From an uncultured Clostridia bacterium (GTDB taxonomy: Bacteria > Bacillota > Clostridia > Christensenellales > UBA1242), in NCBI GenBank assembly GCA_947628195.1, contig CANQZB010000040.1, forward strand, positions 1-8,070: DNA of 8,070 nucleotides, in the 5' to 3' direction. The first letter of the stretch is position 1; the number at the start of each line of letters is the position of its first letter. A program made the translations under genes and the position numbers. Positions 1 through 5,474 of the stretch are shown in pieces. The notes under the pieces were generated by a model. That model was not told the origin of the DNA and did not search any database. It worked only from the letters and a program-made list of their open reading frames with translations.

Positions 1-154
1 ATAGGGTGGCACAATACATATTGTCTTCTGCCGTAAACAGATTGTAGCGTTCCTCTATTAAATAGTCCGCCAAATTGATGTTGGTTTTTGCGCACGCCGT
101 TAAGGTTAGCAAGCCAACTAACAATGCTAAACAAATAAGAATTTTCTTTTTCAT
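1..154 (-). CDS. Lipoprotein, N-terminal part only (runs off the left edge)
   Basis: Reading leftwards from the ATG at 154-152 gives 51 codons without a stop before the window edge. The protein starts with a lysine-rich n-region (MKKK), then a hydrophobic stretch, then LTAC with the cysteine at residue 21. This is a textbook lipobox for signal peptidase II, so the mature protein should be lipid-anchored outside the membrane. The mature part begins AKTNINLADYL and then shows no domain I recognise in the residues available. The start is backed by AGGTTG at 163-158. An in-frame ATG at 166-164 (adding M-R-L-N) is possible but would leave almost no leader after the -10-like box. The gene is divergent from the radical SAM gene at 241. 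The residues around its lipobox closely match those of the lipoprotein at 5475. Its function is unknown. Confidence 0.8.
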   Translation of the reverse strand, partial: MKKKILICLALLVGLLTLTACAKTNINLADYLIEERYNLFTAEDNMYCATL

Positions 155-169
155 ATTCAACCTCATATT

Positions 170-175
170 ATTCTA
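170..175 (-). promoter_or_regulatory. Probable -10 box of the left-edge lipoprotein gene
   Basis: On the minus strand TAGAAT lies at 175-170. A start site 7 nt further on (about 163) would begin the mRNA with AGGTTGAAT followed by the ATG at 154, a leader of about 9 nt. The -35 side is poor (TTGTTC at 201-196 with a 20-nt spacer), so the call rests mainly on its position, which matches the other genes here. Confidence 0.35.
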
Positions 176-205
176 TTTGGGCTTTAGGCAAAATAGAACA
201 AGCCC

Positions 206-234
206 TTGACAAAACGTGCGAATATTTTTATACT
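206..234 (+). promoter_or_regulatory. Sigma-A promoter, leaderless type, for the radical SAM gene
   Basis: A perfect -35 TTGACA (206-211) is followed by exactly 17 nt and a -10 TATACT (229-234). The -10 ends 6 nt before the ATG at 241, so transcription should start at or next to the A of the start codon. There is no Shine-Dalgarno between the -10 box and the ATG. Confidence 0.8.
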
Positions 235-240
235 TTGAAT

Positions 241-1095
241 ATGATTTGCAATATATGCCCAAGGGGTTGCTCGGCAGAGAGGAGCCGTGTTTTAGGCTTT
301 TGTGGGCAAAGTGAAAAAGTGAGAATAAGCAAAGTTATGCTTCACCAGTTTGAAGAGCCAATTATTAGCGTTAACAAGGGCAGTGGGGCAATATTTTTTA
401 CTGGGTGCAATTTAAAATGTGTTTTTTGCCAAAATTACCCTATAAGCCACAACAACAAAGGCAAAAATATAAGCGTAAAAAAGTTGGCTTCTATTTTTAA
501 GAAGTTGGAAAAATTGGGTGCAGTTAACATAAATCTGGTTACGCCAACGCATTTCACTAATCAAATTATTGAAGCGTTAAAAATTTACAGGCCAAAAATT
601 CCCATTGTTTGGAACAGCAGTGGCTATGAGTCGGCAAAAACCATAGAAAAATTAAAGGATTATGTTGACATTTATTTAGTAGATTTAAAATATTCCAGCA
701 ACGATTTAGCAATGAGATACAGCAAAGCGCCGAACTATGTGGAAAATGCGCGCGCTTCTGTTCTGCAAATGCGAAAAAATCAGCCGGCAGACATTATTGA
801 AAACGGAATTATGAAAAAGGGTGTTATAGTTAGGCTTTTAGTTTTGCCCAACTGCACATCGGATGCGTGCGAAAGTTTAAAATTTATTGCCTCTAACCTC
901 GGCAATAAAACAATTGTTAGCATAATGAGCCAATACGAGCCTAGATACGAGGCTGTGAACTACGCCGAAATAAACAGAAAGTTAACTCCGCTTGAATACA
1001 AGCGAGTTGTAAGCCGTGCGCTAGATTTAGGCCTAACAAACGCGTTTGTTCAAGAACTTTCAAGCGCCAATTCAATTTACACACCAAAATTTTAA
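241..1095 (+). CDS. Radical SAM protein, PflX/COG1313 type (pyruvate formate-lyase activase homologue)
   Basis: This 284-residue protein carries the radical SAM cluster motif CX3CX2C at residues 56-63 (GCNLKCVFCQN), preceded by the FFTG strand typical of this family. Upstream is a second cysteine set, C3-X2-C6-X3-C10 with C21 in GFCG, which is the extra N-terminal signature of COG1313/PflX proteins. The family is related to glycyl-radical-enzyme activases, but its substrate is generally unknown. Binding of a 4Fe-4S cluster and S-adenosylmethionine is therefore confident, and the reaction is not. No glycyl radical enzyme partner is visible nearby. An in-frame TTG at 235 extends the frame by two codons, but the promoter's -10 ends at 234 and the ATG at 241 fits a leaderless start. 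The gene ends in a shared hairpin with the convergent rpiB gene 17 nt away. Confidence 0.88.
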   Translation: MICNICPRGCSAERSRVLGFCGQSEKVRISKVMLHQFEEPIISVNKGSGAIFFTGCNLKCVFCQNYPISHNNKGKNISVKKLASIFKKLEKLGAVNINLVTPTHFTNQIIEALKIYRPKIPIVWNSSGYESAKTIEKLKDYVDIYLVDLKYSSNDLAMRYSKAPNYVENARASVLQMRKNQPADIIENGIMKKGVIVRLLVLPNCTSDACESLKFIASNLGNKTIVSIMSQYEPRYEAVNYAEINRKLTPLEYKRVVSRALDLGLTNAFVQELSSANSIYTPKF

Positions 1096-1121
1096 AAAAA
1101 GGCTTTTCGCCTTTAAAATTT
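1087..1121. terminator. Shared terminator hairpin between the radical SAM gene and rpiB
   Basis: The core stem AAAGGC (1098-1103) pairs with GCCTTT (1109-1114) around a 5-nt loop. An outer stem AAATTTT (1087-1093) with AAAATTT (1115-1121) can add to it across a 4-nt bulge. On the minus strand the stem is followed by seven T residues (opposite 1094-1100), a good intrinsic terminator for rpiB. The plus-strand tail is only moderately T-rich. Both genes' TAA codons (1093-1095 on +, 1115-1113 on -) lie inside the structure. Confidence 0.75.
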
Positions 1122-1535
1122 GTTTATTCTTCTAATATGCCTGCCACCTTCAAATTTGGTGGTGGTAAACACATTCAATATTTTTAACAGTTTTCTGTAA
1201 GAAATAAACCTTGCACCGCAACAAAGCACGTTGGCATCGTCATCATGGCGTGCCCAATAAGCGCTGTTAACATCGTTTGCGCACACGGCGCGTATCCCTT
1301 TTTGGCGGTTGGCAACCATGTTTACGCCAATTCCGCTTCCGCAAAGGAAAATGCCCATGTTGTTTTTATTTTTAACCACCTCTAAAGAAGCGGGGGCAAT
1401 AAAGTCAGGATAATCGTCATCCGCGTTAAAGCTTGCTGGCCCCATATATTTAAATTGCTTTTTGTTTTGCTTTAAATATTGCATTAATTTTTGCATATAT
1501 TCAAACCCGTTGTGATCACAAGATAAAATTATCAT
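1113..1535 (-). CDS. rpiB: RpiB/LacAB-family sugar-phosphate isomerase (probable ribose-5-phosphate isomerase B)
   Basis: The 140-residue product matches the RpiB/LacA/LacB fold throughout: SCDHNGFE at the N-terminus (D7, H8), the nucleotide-like phosphate loop LCGSGIG with the catalytic cysteine C65, GIRAV, ANVLCCGAR, and GGRHIRR near the end with R132 and R136 in phosphate-binding positions. The family interconverts ribose 5-phosphate and ribulose 5-phosphate, or the related galactose-6-phosphate isomers, in the cytoplasm. An oddity is ARHDDDAN at residues 95-102, where E. coli has SRQHNDTN, so the ring-opening histidine (H99 in E. coli) and the next Asn are both Asp here. The protein is also somewhat short, ending soon after the arginine motif. 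The start at 1535 is set by AGGAG 5 nt upstream and by the family N-terminus. A longer frame from 1583 adds 16 residues that do not resemble the family. Confidence 0.85.
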   Translation of the reverse strand: MIILSCDHNGFEYMQKLMQYLKQNKKQFKYMGPASFNADDDYPDFIAPASLEVVKNKNNMGIFLCGSGIGVNMVANRQKGIRAVCANDVNSAYWARHDDDANVLCCGARFISYRKLLKILNVFTTTKFEGGRHIRRINKF

Positions 1536-1540
1536 AATTT

Positions 1541-1545
1541 CTCCT
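1541..1545 (-). promoter_or_regulatory. Ribosome binding site that fixes the rpiB start
   Basis: AGGAG on the minus strand sits 5 nt before the ATG at 1535-1533. It selects this start over the in-frame upstream ATG at 1583, which has no comparable site and would add residues outside the family consensus. Confidence 0.8.
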
Positions 1546-1551
1546 ACTTTT

Positions 1552-1557
1552 ATTTTA
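1552..1557 (-). promoter_or_regulatory. Possible -10 box of rpiB
   Basis: TAAAAT at 1557-1552 on the minus strand ends 6 nt before AGGAG, so a start site at about 1545 would begin the mRNA exactly at the Shine-Dalgarno (leader about 10 nt). The -35 region is weak: TTGCTA at 1583-1578 is 20 nt away. The call is tentative in such AT-rich DNA. Confidence 0.35.
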
Positions 1558-1660
1558 AACAATTTTTTTAAAAAATCTAGCAAAATATGGCAAAACGCAA
1601 AATTAATTACAATACTTTGATATAAAATTTAAAAAACCTATATGCAAAATTGAAAATATA

Positions 1661-1669
1661 TGTTATAAT
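1661..1669 (+). promoter_or_regulatory. Extended -10 promoter, leaderless type, for the TM2 gene and mnmA
   Basis: TGT followed by a perfect TATAAT (1664-1669) forms an extended -10 box. It ends 6 nt before the ATG at 1676. No convincing -35 is seen (TATGCA at 1641-1646 at the right distance). No Shine-Dalgarno precedes the ATG, so the transcript is predicted to be leaderless and to cover both 1676-2152 and mnmA. Confidence 0.7.
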
Positions 1670-1675
1670 TGTTGT

Positions 1676-2152
1676 ATGAAGAAAAAAAGTAAGGTTTGCC
1701 CTAGGTGTGAATACAAAGTGCCGGCAGATGTTACCGTCTGCCCAAAGTGTCAGTTGAATTATCAAAAATTTGATATGGCAACAAATGCTTGGGGCAAATA
1801 TGCACTTAATAATGATATGAAGGAGCAAGTTGTGTTTAGGCTGGGTTGCCCTTCGGATGTTAACAAAATAAAACTTTTGCTTTTAACCATATTTTTGGGG
1901 TTCTTTGGCGCACACTATTATTATGTTGGGCGAATAAAAATGGGCGTTTTCTTTTCAATATTTGCCAGCATCGGCATAATAAATGGCGTGTTTTCGTTTT
2001 TTGTTAAGGAGGTTCCAACCGGTGATATTTATCAAATTTTTACCGTTTTGGTTTTGGTTTGGGGCGTGGTTATTATGCTTTGGCTGGTTGATATTTTTAA
2101 AGTTTGCTTTAATAAATTTAAAATTCCAGTTAGTTTAGAAGTTAAGGAGTAA
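1676..2152 (+). CDS. Zinc-ribbon and TM2-domain membrane protein
   Basis: The 158-residue protein starts with a short zinc ribbon, CPRC (C8, C11) and CPKC (C22, C25), which should bind one zinc ion on the cytoplasmic side. After a polar linker of about 40 residues comes a TM2 domain (Pfam TM2 family): a hydrophobic helix at about 66-80 ending in FLGFFGAHYYYVGR, the hallmark GaHrFYlG-type motif, then further hydrophobic segments at about 88-110 and 119-143, with WLVD at 136-139 matching the conserved W..D of the second helix. TM2 proteins are small membrane proteins without an agreed biochemical role. The start codon follows the -10 box by 6 nt, with no Shine-Dalgarno. The stop is 2 nt before mnmA, so the two are almost certainly co-transcribed and perhaps translationally coupled. 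Confidence 0.85.
   Translation: MKKKSKVCPRCEYKVPADVTVCPKCQLNYQKFDMATNAWGKYALNNDMKEQVVFRLGCPSDVNKIKLLLLTIFLGFFGAHYYYVGRIKMGVFFSIFASIGIINGVFSFFVKEVPTGDIYQIFTVLVLVWGVVIMLWLVDIFKVCFNKFKIPVSLEVKE
2144..2149 (+). promoter_or_regulatory. mnmA ribosome binding site inside the end of the upstream gene
   Basis: AAGGAG lies in the last two sense codons of the TM2 gene, 5 nt before the mnmA ATG at 2155. It is a near-ideal Shine-Dalgarno and fixes the mnmA start. Confidence 0.85.
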
Positions 2153-2154
2153 TT

Positions 2155-3231
2155 ATGGCTAAAACTGTGGTTGTTGGCTTAAGTGGCGGGGTGGATAGTT
2201 CCGTTGCAGCGTATTTGCTAAAACAACAAGGTTACAATGTTGTTGGTCTTTTTATGCTTAATTGGGAGGAAACCGATGCCAATGGCAACTGTACCGCCGA
2301 AGCCGATTTTGAAGATGTTAAACGCGTGGCAAACAAAATTGGCATACCTTATTACACAGTTAATTACGCCAAAGAATATAAAGAACGCGTTTTTCAATAT
2401 TTGTTGGACGAATATTCGGCAGGTTTTACCCCAAATCCTGACGTTTTGTGCAATAGGGAAATTAAATTTGGCCCGTTTTTAGAGCACGCCTTGGAATTGG
2501 GGGCGGATTACATTGCCACAGGCCATTACTGCAAAAGGGTGGATAGAGATGGCAAGGCATATTTGTATAAATCTTTCGATAAAAATAAAGACCAAACATA
2601 TTTTTTAAATCAACTTAATCAAAATCAATTAAAGAAAACGCTTTTCCCACTTGCGGATATAGACAAAACAGAAGTTAGGCGAATTGCAAAAAAGTTGGGG
2701 CTTTCCACGGCGGAAAAGAAGGATAGCACAGGAATTTGCTTTATTGGCGAAAGGAATTTTAAAAACTTTTTAAAAAATTATTTACCCGCTCAAAAAGGCG
2801 ATATTCTGGATATGAACGGCAATAAAGTGGGCGAACACGATGGCGTTATGTTTTACACCATAGGCCAACGCAAAGGGCTAAACATCGGTGGCAAAAACGG
2901 CTATGAAGGCAGATGGTTTGTTGTAAAAAAGGATGTTAAGAAAAACATCTTGTATGTTTCAGCTGGCGAATGCCCAGAACTTTATTCAAAAGGCGCAATT
3001 ATCACAAAGGTAAACTATATAACAGATAAACCCACTGCCAATTTTTCTGCCTTTGTTAAATTAAGGTATCGCCAACCTGATGTGGGCGTAAAAGTGGAGA
3101 TTATTGACGATAGCACCATAAAACTAATCTTTGAAAAACCGCAAAAAGCCGTTACTATTGGTCAGTTTGCAGTTTTGTACGCCGAAGATGGCATGTGTTA
3201 TGGTGGCGGAAGAATTAGCGAATTATTTTAA
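2155..3231 (+). CDS. mnmA: tRNA-specific 2-thiouridylase MnmA
   Basis: MnmA uses ATP to adenylate U34 of the tRNAs for Lys, Glu and Gln and replaces the C2 oxygen with sulfur relayed as persulfide, in the cytoplasm. The 358-residue length is normal for the family (about 360). The PP-loop SGGVDSS is at 10-16. The two catalytic cysteines are C99 in NPDVLCNREIKFG and C195 in DSTGICFIGERNF. ATGHY (121-125), KDQTYFL (145-151) and the FYTIGQRKGLNIGG linker region are also present, followed by a C-terminal beta-barrel ending in GQFAVLYAEDGMCYGGGRI. All key residues are intact, so it should be active. The sulfur donor (a cysteine desulfurase) is not encoded in this window. It is the second gene of an operon with the TM2 gene. 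No strong terminator follows, and the next gene has its own promoter. Confidence 0.97.
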   Translation: MAKTVVVGLSGGVDSSVAAYLLKQQGYNVVGLFMLNWEETDANGNCTAEADFEDVKRVANKIGIPYYTVNYAKEYKERVFQYLLDEYSAGFTPNPDVLCNREIKFGPFLEHALELGADYIATGHYCKRVDRDGKAYLYKSFDKNKDQTYFLNQLNQNQLKKTLFPLADIDKTEVRRIAKKLGLSTAEKKDSTGICFIGERNFKNFLKNYLPAQKGDILDMNGNKVGEHDGVMFYTIGQRKGLNIGGKNGYEGRWFVVKKDVKKNILYVSAGECPELYSKGAIITKVNYITDKPTANFSAFVKLRYRQPDVGVKVEIIDDSTIKLIFEKPQKAVTIGQFAVLYAEDGMCYGGGRISELF

Positions 3232-3248
3232 AAAATATGTAAAAAATA

Positions 3249-3277
3249 GTAACAATTTTGGCAATCTTTGTTATAAT
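3249..3277 (+). promoter_or_regulatory. Extended -10 promoter of the 364-residue protein gene
   Basis: TGT followed by a perfect TATAAT (3272-3277), with a 4-of-6 match to the -35 consensus, GTAACA (3249-3254), at 17 nt. The predicted start near 3284 gives a leader of about 25 nt, the longest in the window. Confidence 0.65.
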
Positions 3278-3298
3278 TAAAATAATTCGACAAATTTT

Positions 3299-3304
3299 AG
3301 GAGG
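3299..3304 (+). promoter_or_regulatory. Strong Shine-Dalgarno that fixes the start at 3309
   Basis: AGGAGG, continuing to a further G, ends 4 nt before the ATG at 3309. It rules out an upstream in-frame TTG at 3258, which overlaps the promoter and lies before the predicted transcription start. Confidence 0.85.
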
Positions 3305-3308
3305 GTAT

Positions 3309-4403
3309 ATGTCTACACACGCATATTTTAGCAGTGGTGAAAACATTGATGGCGAATATACTTTGCCGGAAATGACGCAAAAAGTTAAGCCGGAAGAAAT
3401 AATATACCCTAAAGAATTCGATTTTTCCTATTACAGAAGCAAACGCGATGTTTATGATAAATCCAACTCCGGTTATTGGGAATGGGAATATTTTAAGCAG
3501 TATTCAAAATCGGCCTATGAATTTTATTCGGCTGTGAACTTAGAGTTTTGCAAAAGATTTAATTTGTCCATATACGATTTAGACTTGCCAAAATGCGTTC
3601 AGCAAACTAAAATTTCGGCAGATTTAGATACGCTTGCCAACAACTTAAAGGATGCCGAAAACAAATTGTGCAATCAATATAACATTGGCAGGCGAACGGT
3701 TAGCGGAAAACTAAATAAACACAGCACTTTAAAAAGGTTGAGAGATGAAATCGCTCAAACTTGGGTAATATATTTTTGTTTAACTGAAAATTTGTTTTTA
3801 AAAGCGGGTTTAAATTTTAAAAAATTATATTCCAACCTCAACATTAATAACGATATAGATGTTTTAAGGTGTTATCGCGGATGTAAAATAATGCAACGCA
3901 ATTTAAGCGTTTATGTTAAAAAGAATTTATTAACAAACAAACATCATAATTTGCGTGAAGAACTTTATTCAGATTTTGATGCAAAAGCGTATTATAACGA
4001 GCTGTTAATGTGTTTAGGGCTTTTTAATGAAGAAGATTATGCCGAAATTTTAAATTATATAGCACCTCAAATTGAAGCCTTGCAAGAAAATGAAACAATG
4101 AGAAACATAATAGATTTTTATGACACATTTGACTATGTAAATCTTTTAATATTCTATATAAACAAAATAGCCAATAATTATAAAAATAGCGATTTTGTGC
4201 GATATATGGTGTTTAACGATATTGAAGGCATAGAAGGCAACATTTATTTGCAAGCAAGCAATTATTTAAAAAATTTATCTGCTATAATAACTCAGGTTAA
4301 AGATGCAAATGAAATTTTTTATAATGATATGTTAGAACTAAAAAACAAACTAGATTTTGCACTGGAAAATGCCAAAGAAGTTTATGAGCGCTCTTATTTA
4401 TAA
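3309..4403 (+). CDS. Hypothetical cytoplasmic protein, mostly helical, family not recognised
   Basis: This encodes 364 residues with no signal peptide, membrane helix or nucleotide-binding motif. The N-terminal 40 residues are polar and look loosely structured. They are followed by a very aromatic stretch (GYWEWEYFKQYSKSAYEFYSAVN, about 55-77). From about 100 to the end the composition (Leu, Asn, Lys, Glu, Tyr) and spacing suggest a mainly alpha-helical fold. A basic segment, IGRRTVSGKLNKHSTLKRLR, spans about 126-145, and the last 40 residues could form a coiled coil. Six cysteines are scattered without a metal-binding spacing. It has its own promoter and a strong Shine-Dalgarno and ends in a terminator, so it is a single-gene unit. 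Context (mnmA upstream, an unrelated convergent gene downstream) gives no hint of function. The coding call is firm and the function unknown. Confidence 0.85.
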   Translation: MSTHAYFSSGENIDGEYTLPEMTQKVKPEEIIYPKEFDFSYYRSKRDVYDKSNSGYWEWEYFKQYSKSAYEFYSAVNLEFCKRFNLSIYDLDLPKCVQQTKISADLDTLANNLKDAENKLCNQYNIGRRTVSGKLNKHSTLKRLRDEIAQTWVIYFCLTENLFLKAGLNFKKLYSNLNINNDIDVLRCYRGCKIMQRNLSVYVKKNLLTNKHHNLREELYSDFDAKAYYNELLMCLGLFNEEDYAEILNYIAPQIEALQENETMRNIIDFYDTFDYVNLLIFYINKIANNYKNSDFVRYMVFNDIEGIEGNIYLQASNYLKNLSAIITQVKDANEIFYNDMLELKNKLDFALENAKEVYERSYL

Positions 4404-4414
4404 GGGCGTTTTTT
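4389..4414 (+). terminator. Intrinsic terminator overlapping the stop of the 364-residue protein gene
   Basis: CGCTCTTA (4389-4396) pairs with TAAGGGCG (4401-4408), one pair being a G-U wobble, around a 4-nt loop, followed by six T residues (4409-4414). The TAA stop (4401-4403) is the first part of the right arm. On the minus strand the hairpin lacks a good T tract. Confidence 0.85.
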
Positions 4415-5282
4415 ATATTTCAATAATTTTTAAATCGTCAGCATCTTGAAATACTATATAATAGCCATCACTAATTGGGTCTTCGCTATCTAGTGGAAGC
4501 CATTGATAATGTTTGCCCAACTCGTCAGGAACAGGGGCGTTATATGCCTCTTTAACGGCATAACAAATGTATTTCATTTTGTCGTTTTCAAAAATTGCGC
4601 CAAGCGAATAATTTGCATCATTAATTTTAACAAATTTGGAATTTTCTAAAAGCCTGTTCAGTTCATCGTTTGGCTCAAAATTATTAAAAATATAATCAAA
4701 TTGAGGCTTAATTTCGTCAATTAAACTAATTATTTTATTGTTTTCCTCAACTTTTTTGTTGTCCTCAACTTTTTTGTTATCGGCAGTATCTTTTTCTAAT
4801 GTTTTTGCTTCTTTCCCGGAATAGAAAAATTCTTTGTACTTGCACTTTTCACAATTTGGCGCATCAGTGCAATTTTCAGTTTTGGCTTCTTCTATAGTAC
4901 CATCATCAATCTCTTCCTCAGGCAAACTTTCTTGCTCTTGTTCGTTAAAAACAGAATTGTCGTTAAAATAAAAGCCGGCATAAGTTCCGCCAGATAAAAC
5001 AATTTTATTATCCCTACTCTTATCAATTATGGCGCAATAAAAATCCTCGTTAAGATCATAATCCCCAACAAGTGAACTGTAATAAACTCCTTCTCGTTCA
5101 ATTAAATTGGCACTGCTAACTTCTTTTTTGTGATAAACGCCCAACATGCAATATTTGTTTAATTTTTCGCAATTATAAAGCCTAATTTTACATTTTAAAA
5201 GTTCATCTTCAATATAAAGCGTTAAAATTCCACGCTTTGAAATATCTTCTTTATTCGAAATTATAATAGTTTTACTTTCCAT
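4413..5282 (-). CDS. Hypothetical modular protein with acidic linker and Cys cluster, family not recognised
   Basis: The product has 289 residues and no signal peptide or membrane segment. Three parts can be seen. An N-terminal domain (about 5-108) is rich in alternating beta-type sequence (GILTLYIEDELLKCKIRLYN, then LVGDYDLNEDFYCAIID and IVLSGGTYAGFYFND). A linker (about 110-185) is acidic and low-complexity, with C138-X5-C144-X2-C147 and a repeated hexapeptide NKKVE(D/E). A compact C-terminal domain (about 186-289) ends in GKHYQWLPLDSEDPISDGYYIVFQDADDLKIIEI and looks well ordered. The start at 5282 is preferred over an in-frame ATG at 5387. TATAAT ends 7 nt before 5282, and the 35 extra residues would lie upstream of the promoter. 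Function is unknown. The N- and C-terminal parts look like conserved domains joined by a fast-evolving spacer. Confidence 0.82.
   Translation of the reverse strand: MESKTIIISNKEDISKRGILTLYIEDELLKCKIRLYNCEKLNKYCMLGVYHKKEVSSANLIEREGVYYSSLVGDYDLNEDFYCAIIDKSRDNKIVLSGGTYAGFYFNDNSVFNEQEQESLPEEEIDDGTIEEAKTENCTDAPNCEKCKYKEFFYSGKEAKTLEKDTADNKKVEDNKKVEENNKIISLIDEIKPQFDYIFNNFEPNDELNRLLENSKFVKINDANYSLGAIFENDKMKYICYAVKEAYNAPVPDELGKHYQWLPLDSEDPISDGYYIVFQDADDLKIIEI
4745..4780. repeat. 18-bp tandem duplication inside the linker of the 289-residue gene
   Basis: Two adjacent 18-bp copies (4745-4762 and 4763-4780) differ at one base. In the minus-strand gene they encode NKKVED and NKKVEE, an in-frame duplication of six residues. 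It looks like a recent slippage event in a disordered spacer. Confidence 0.9.
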
Positions 5283-5289
5283 ATAAATT

Positions 5290-5295
5290 ATTATA
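5290..5295 (-). promoter_or_regulatory. -10 box, leaderless type, for the 289-residue gene
   Basis: A perfect TATAAT at 5295-5290 on the minus strand ends 7 nt before the ATG at 5282. There is no Shine-Dalgarno. The -35 is weak (TTGTTA at 5321-5316 with a long 20-nt spacer) and there is no TG extension. It is divergent from the promoter at 5427-5455. Confidence 0.6.
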
Positions 5296-5426
5296 TCTGT
5301 AAAAAATTTAAGATATAACAAGAATATTGCAATAAAAATGTTATAATTGGCATAAATTTCATAAATTTGTCGCTTTGAATTTGGCAAATATGATTAATTC
5401 ATTTTGCAAGAATAGTTAAAAGATTA

Positions 5427-5455
5427 TTGACAAATATTTAAATGTATGCTATAAT
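5427..5455 (+). promoter_or_regulatory. Consensus sigma-A promoter of the lipoprotein gene
   Basis: A perfect TTGACA (5427-5432), a 17-nt spacer ending in TGC, and a perfect TATAAT (5450-5455) make this the best promoter in the window. A start near 5462 gives a leader of about 13 nt that carries GGAG. A second TATAAT at 5458-5463 lies too close to the coding start to be likely. Confidence 0.85.
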
Positions 5456-5464
5456 TTTATAATT

Positions 5465-5468
5465 GGAG
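5465..5468 (+). promoter_or_regulatory. Shine-Dalgarno that fixes the lipoprotein start
   Basis: GGAG ends 6 nt before the ATG at 5475. It overlaps an in-frame TTG at 5463, which would only add E-Q-K and would place the start codon at the mRNA 5' end, so 5475 is the start. Confidence 0.75.
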
Positions 5469-5474
5469 CAAAAA

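Noticed and set aside
1607..1828. Open frame on the minus strand, 73 codons
   Set aside because: It runs antisense through the start of the TM2 gene and its promoter. The plus-strand protein has a zinc ribbon and TM2 motifs, so this frame is a shadow.
2237..2482. Open frame on the plus strand inside mnmA
   Set aside because: It is a different frame of a gene with all MnmA motifs intact. It has no ribosome binding site of its own and its product resembles nothing.
5339..5347. A further TGTTATAAT extended -10-like sequence on the plus strand
   Set aside because: No -35, no ORF just downstream (only a nine-codon frame from 5390), and a perfect promoter follows at 5427-5455. It may be chance in AT-rich DNA. 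The rest of the 5322-5426 spacer shows only short AT-rich direct repeats.
5283..5387. N-terminal extension of the 289-residue protein by 35 residues, with a hydrophobic stretch resembling a membrane anchor
   Set aside because: The extension covers the TATAAT box that ends 7 nt before the internal ATG, and has no Shine-Dalgarno. The hydrophobic residues come from translating AT-rich promoter DNA.
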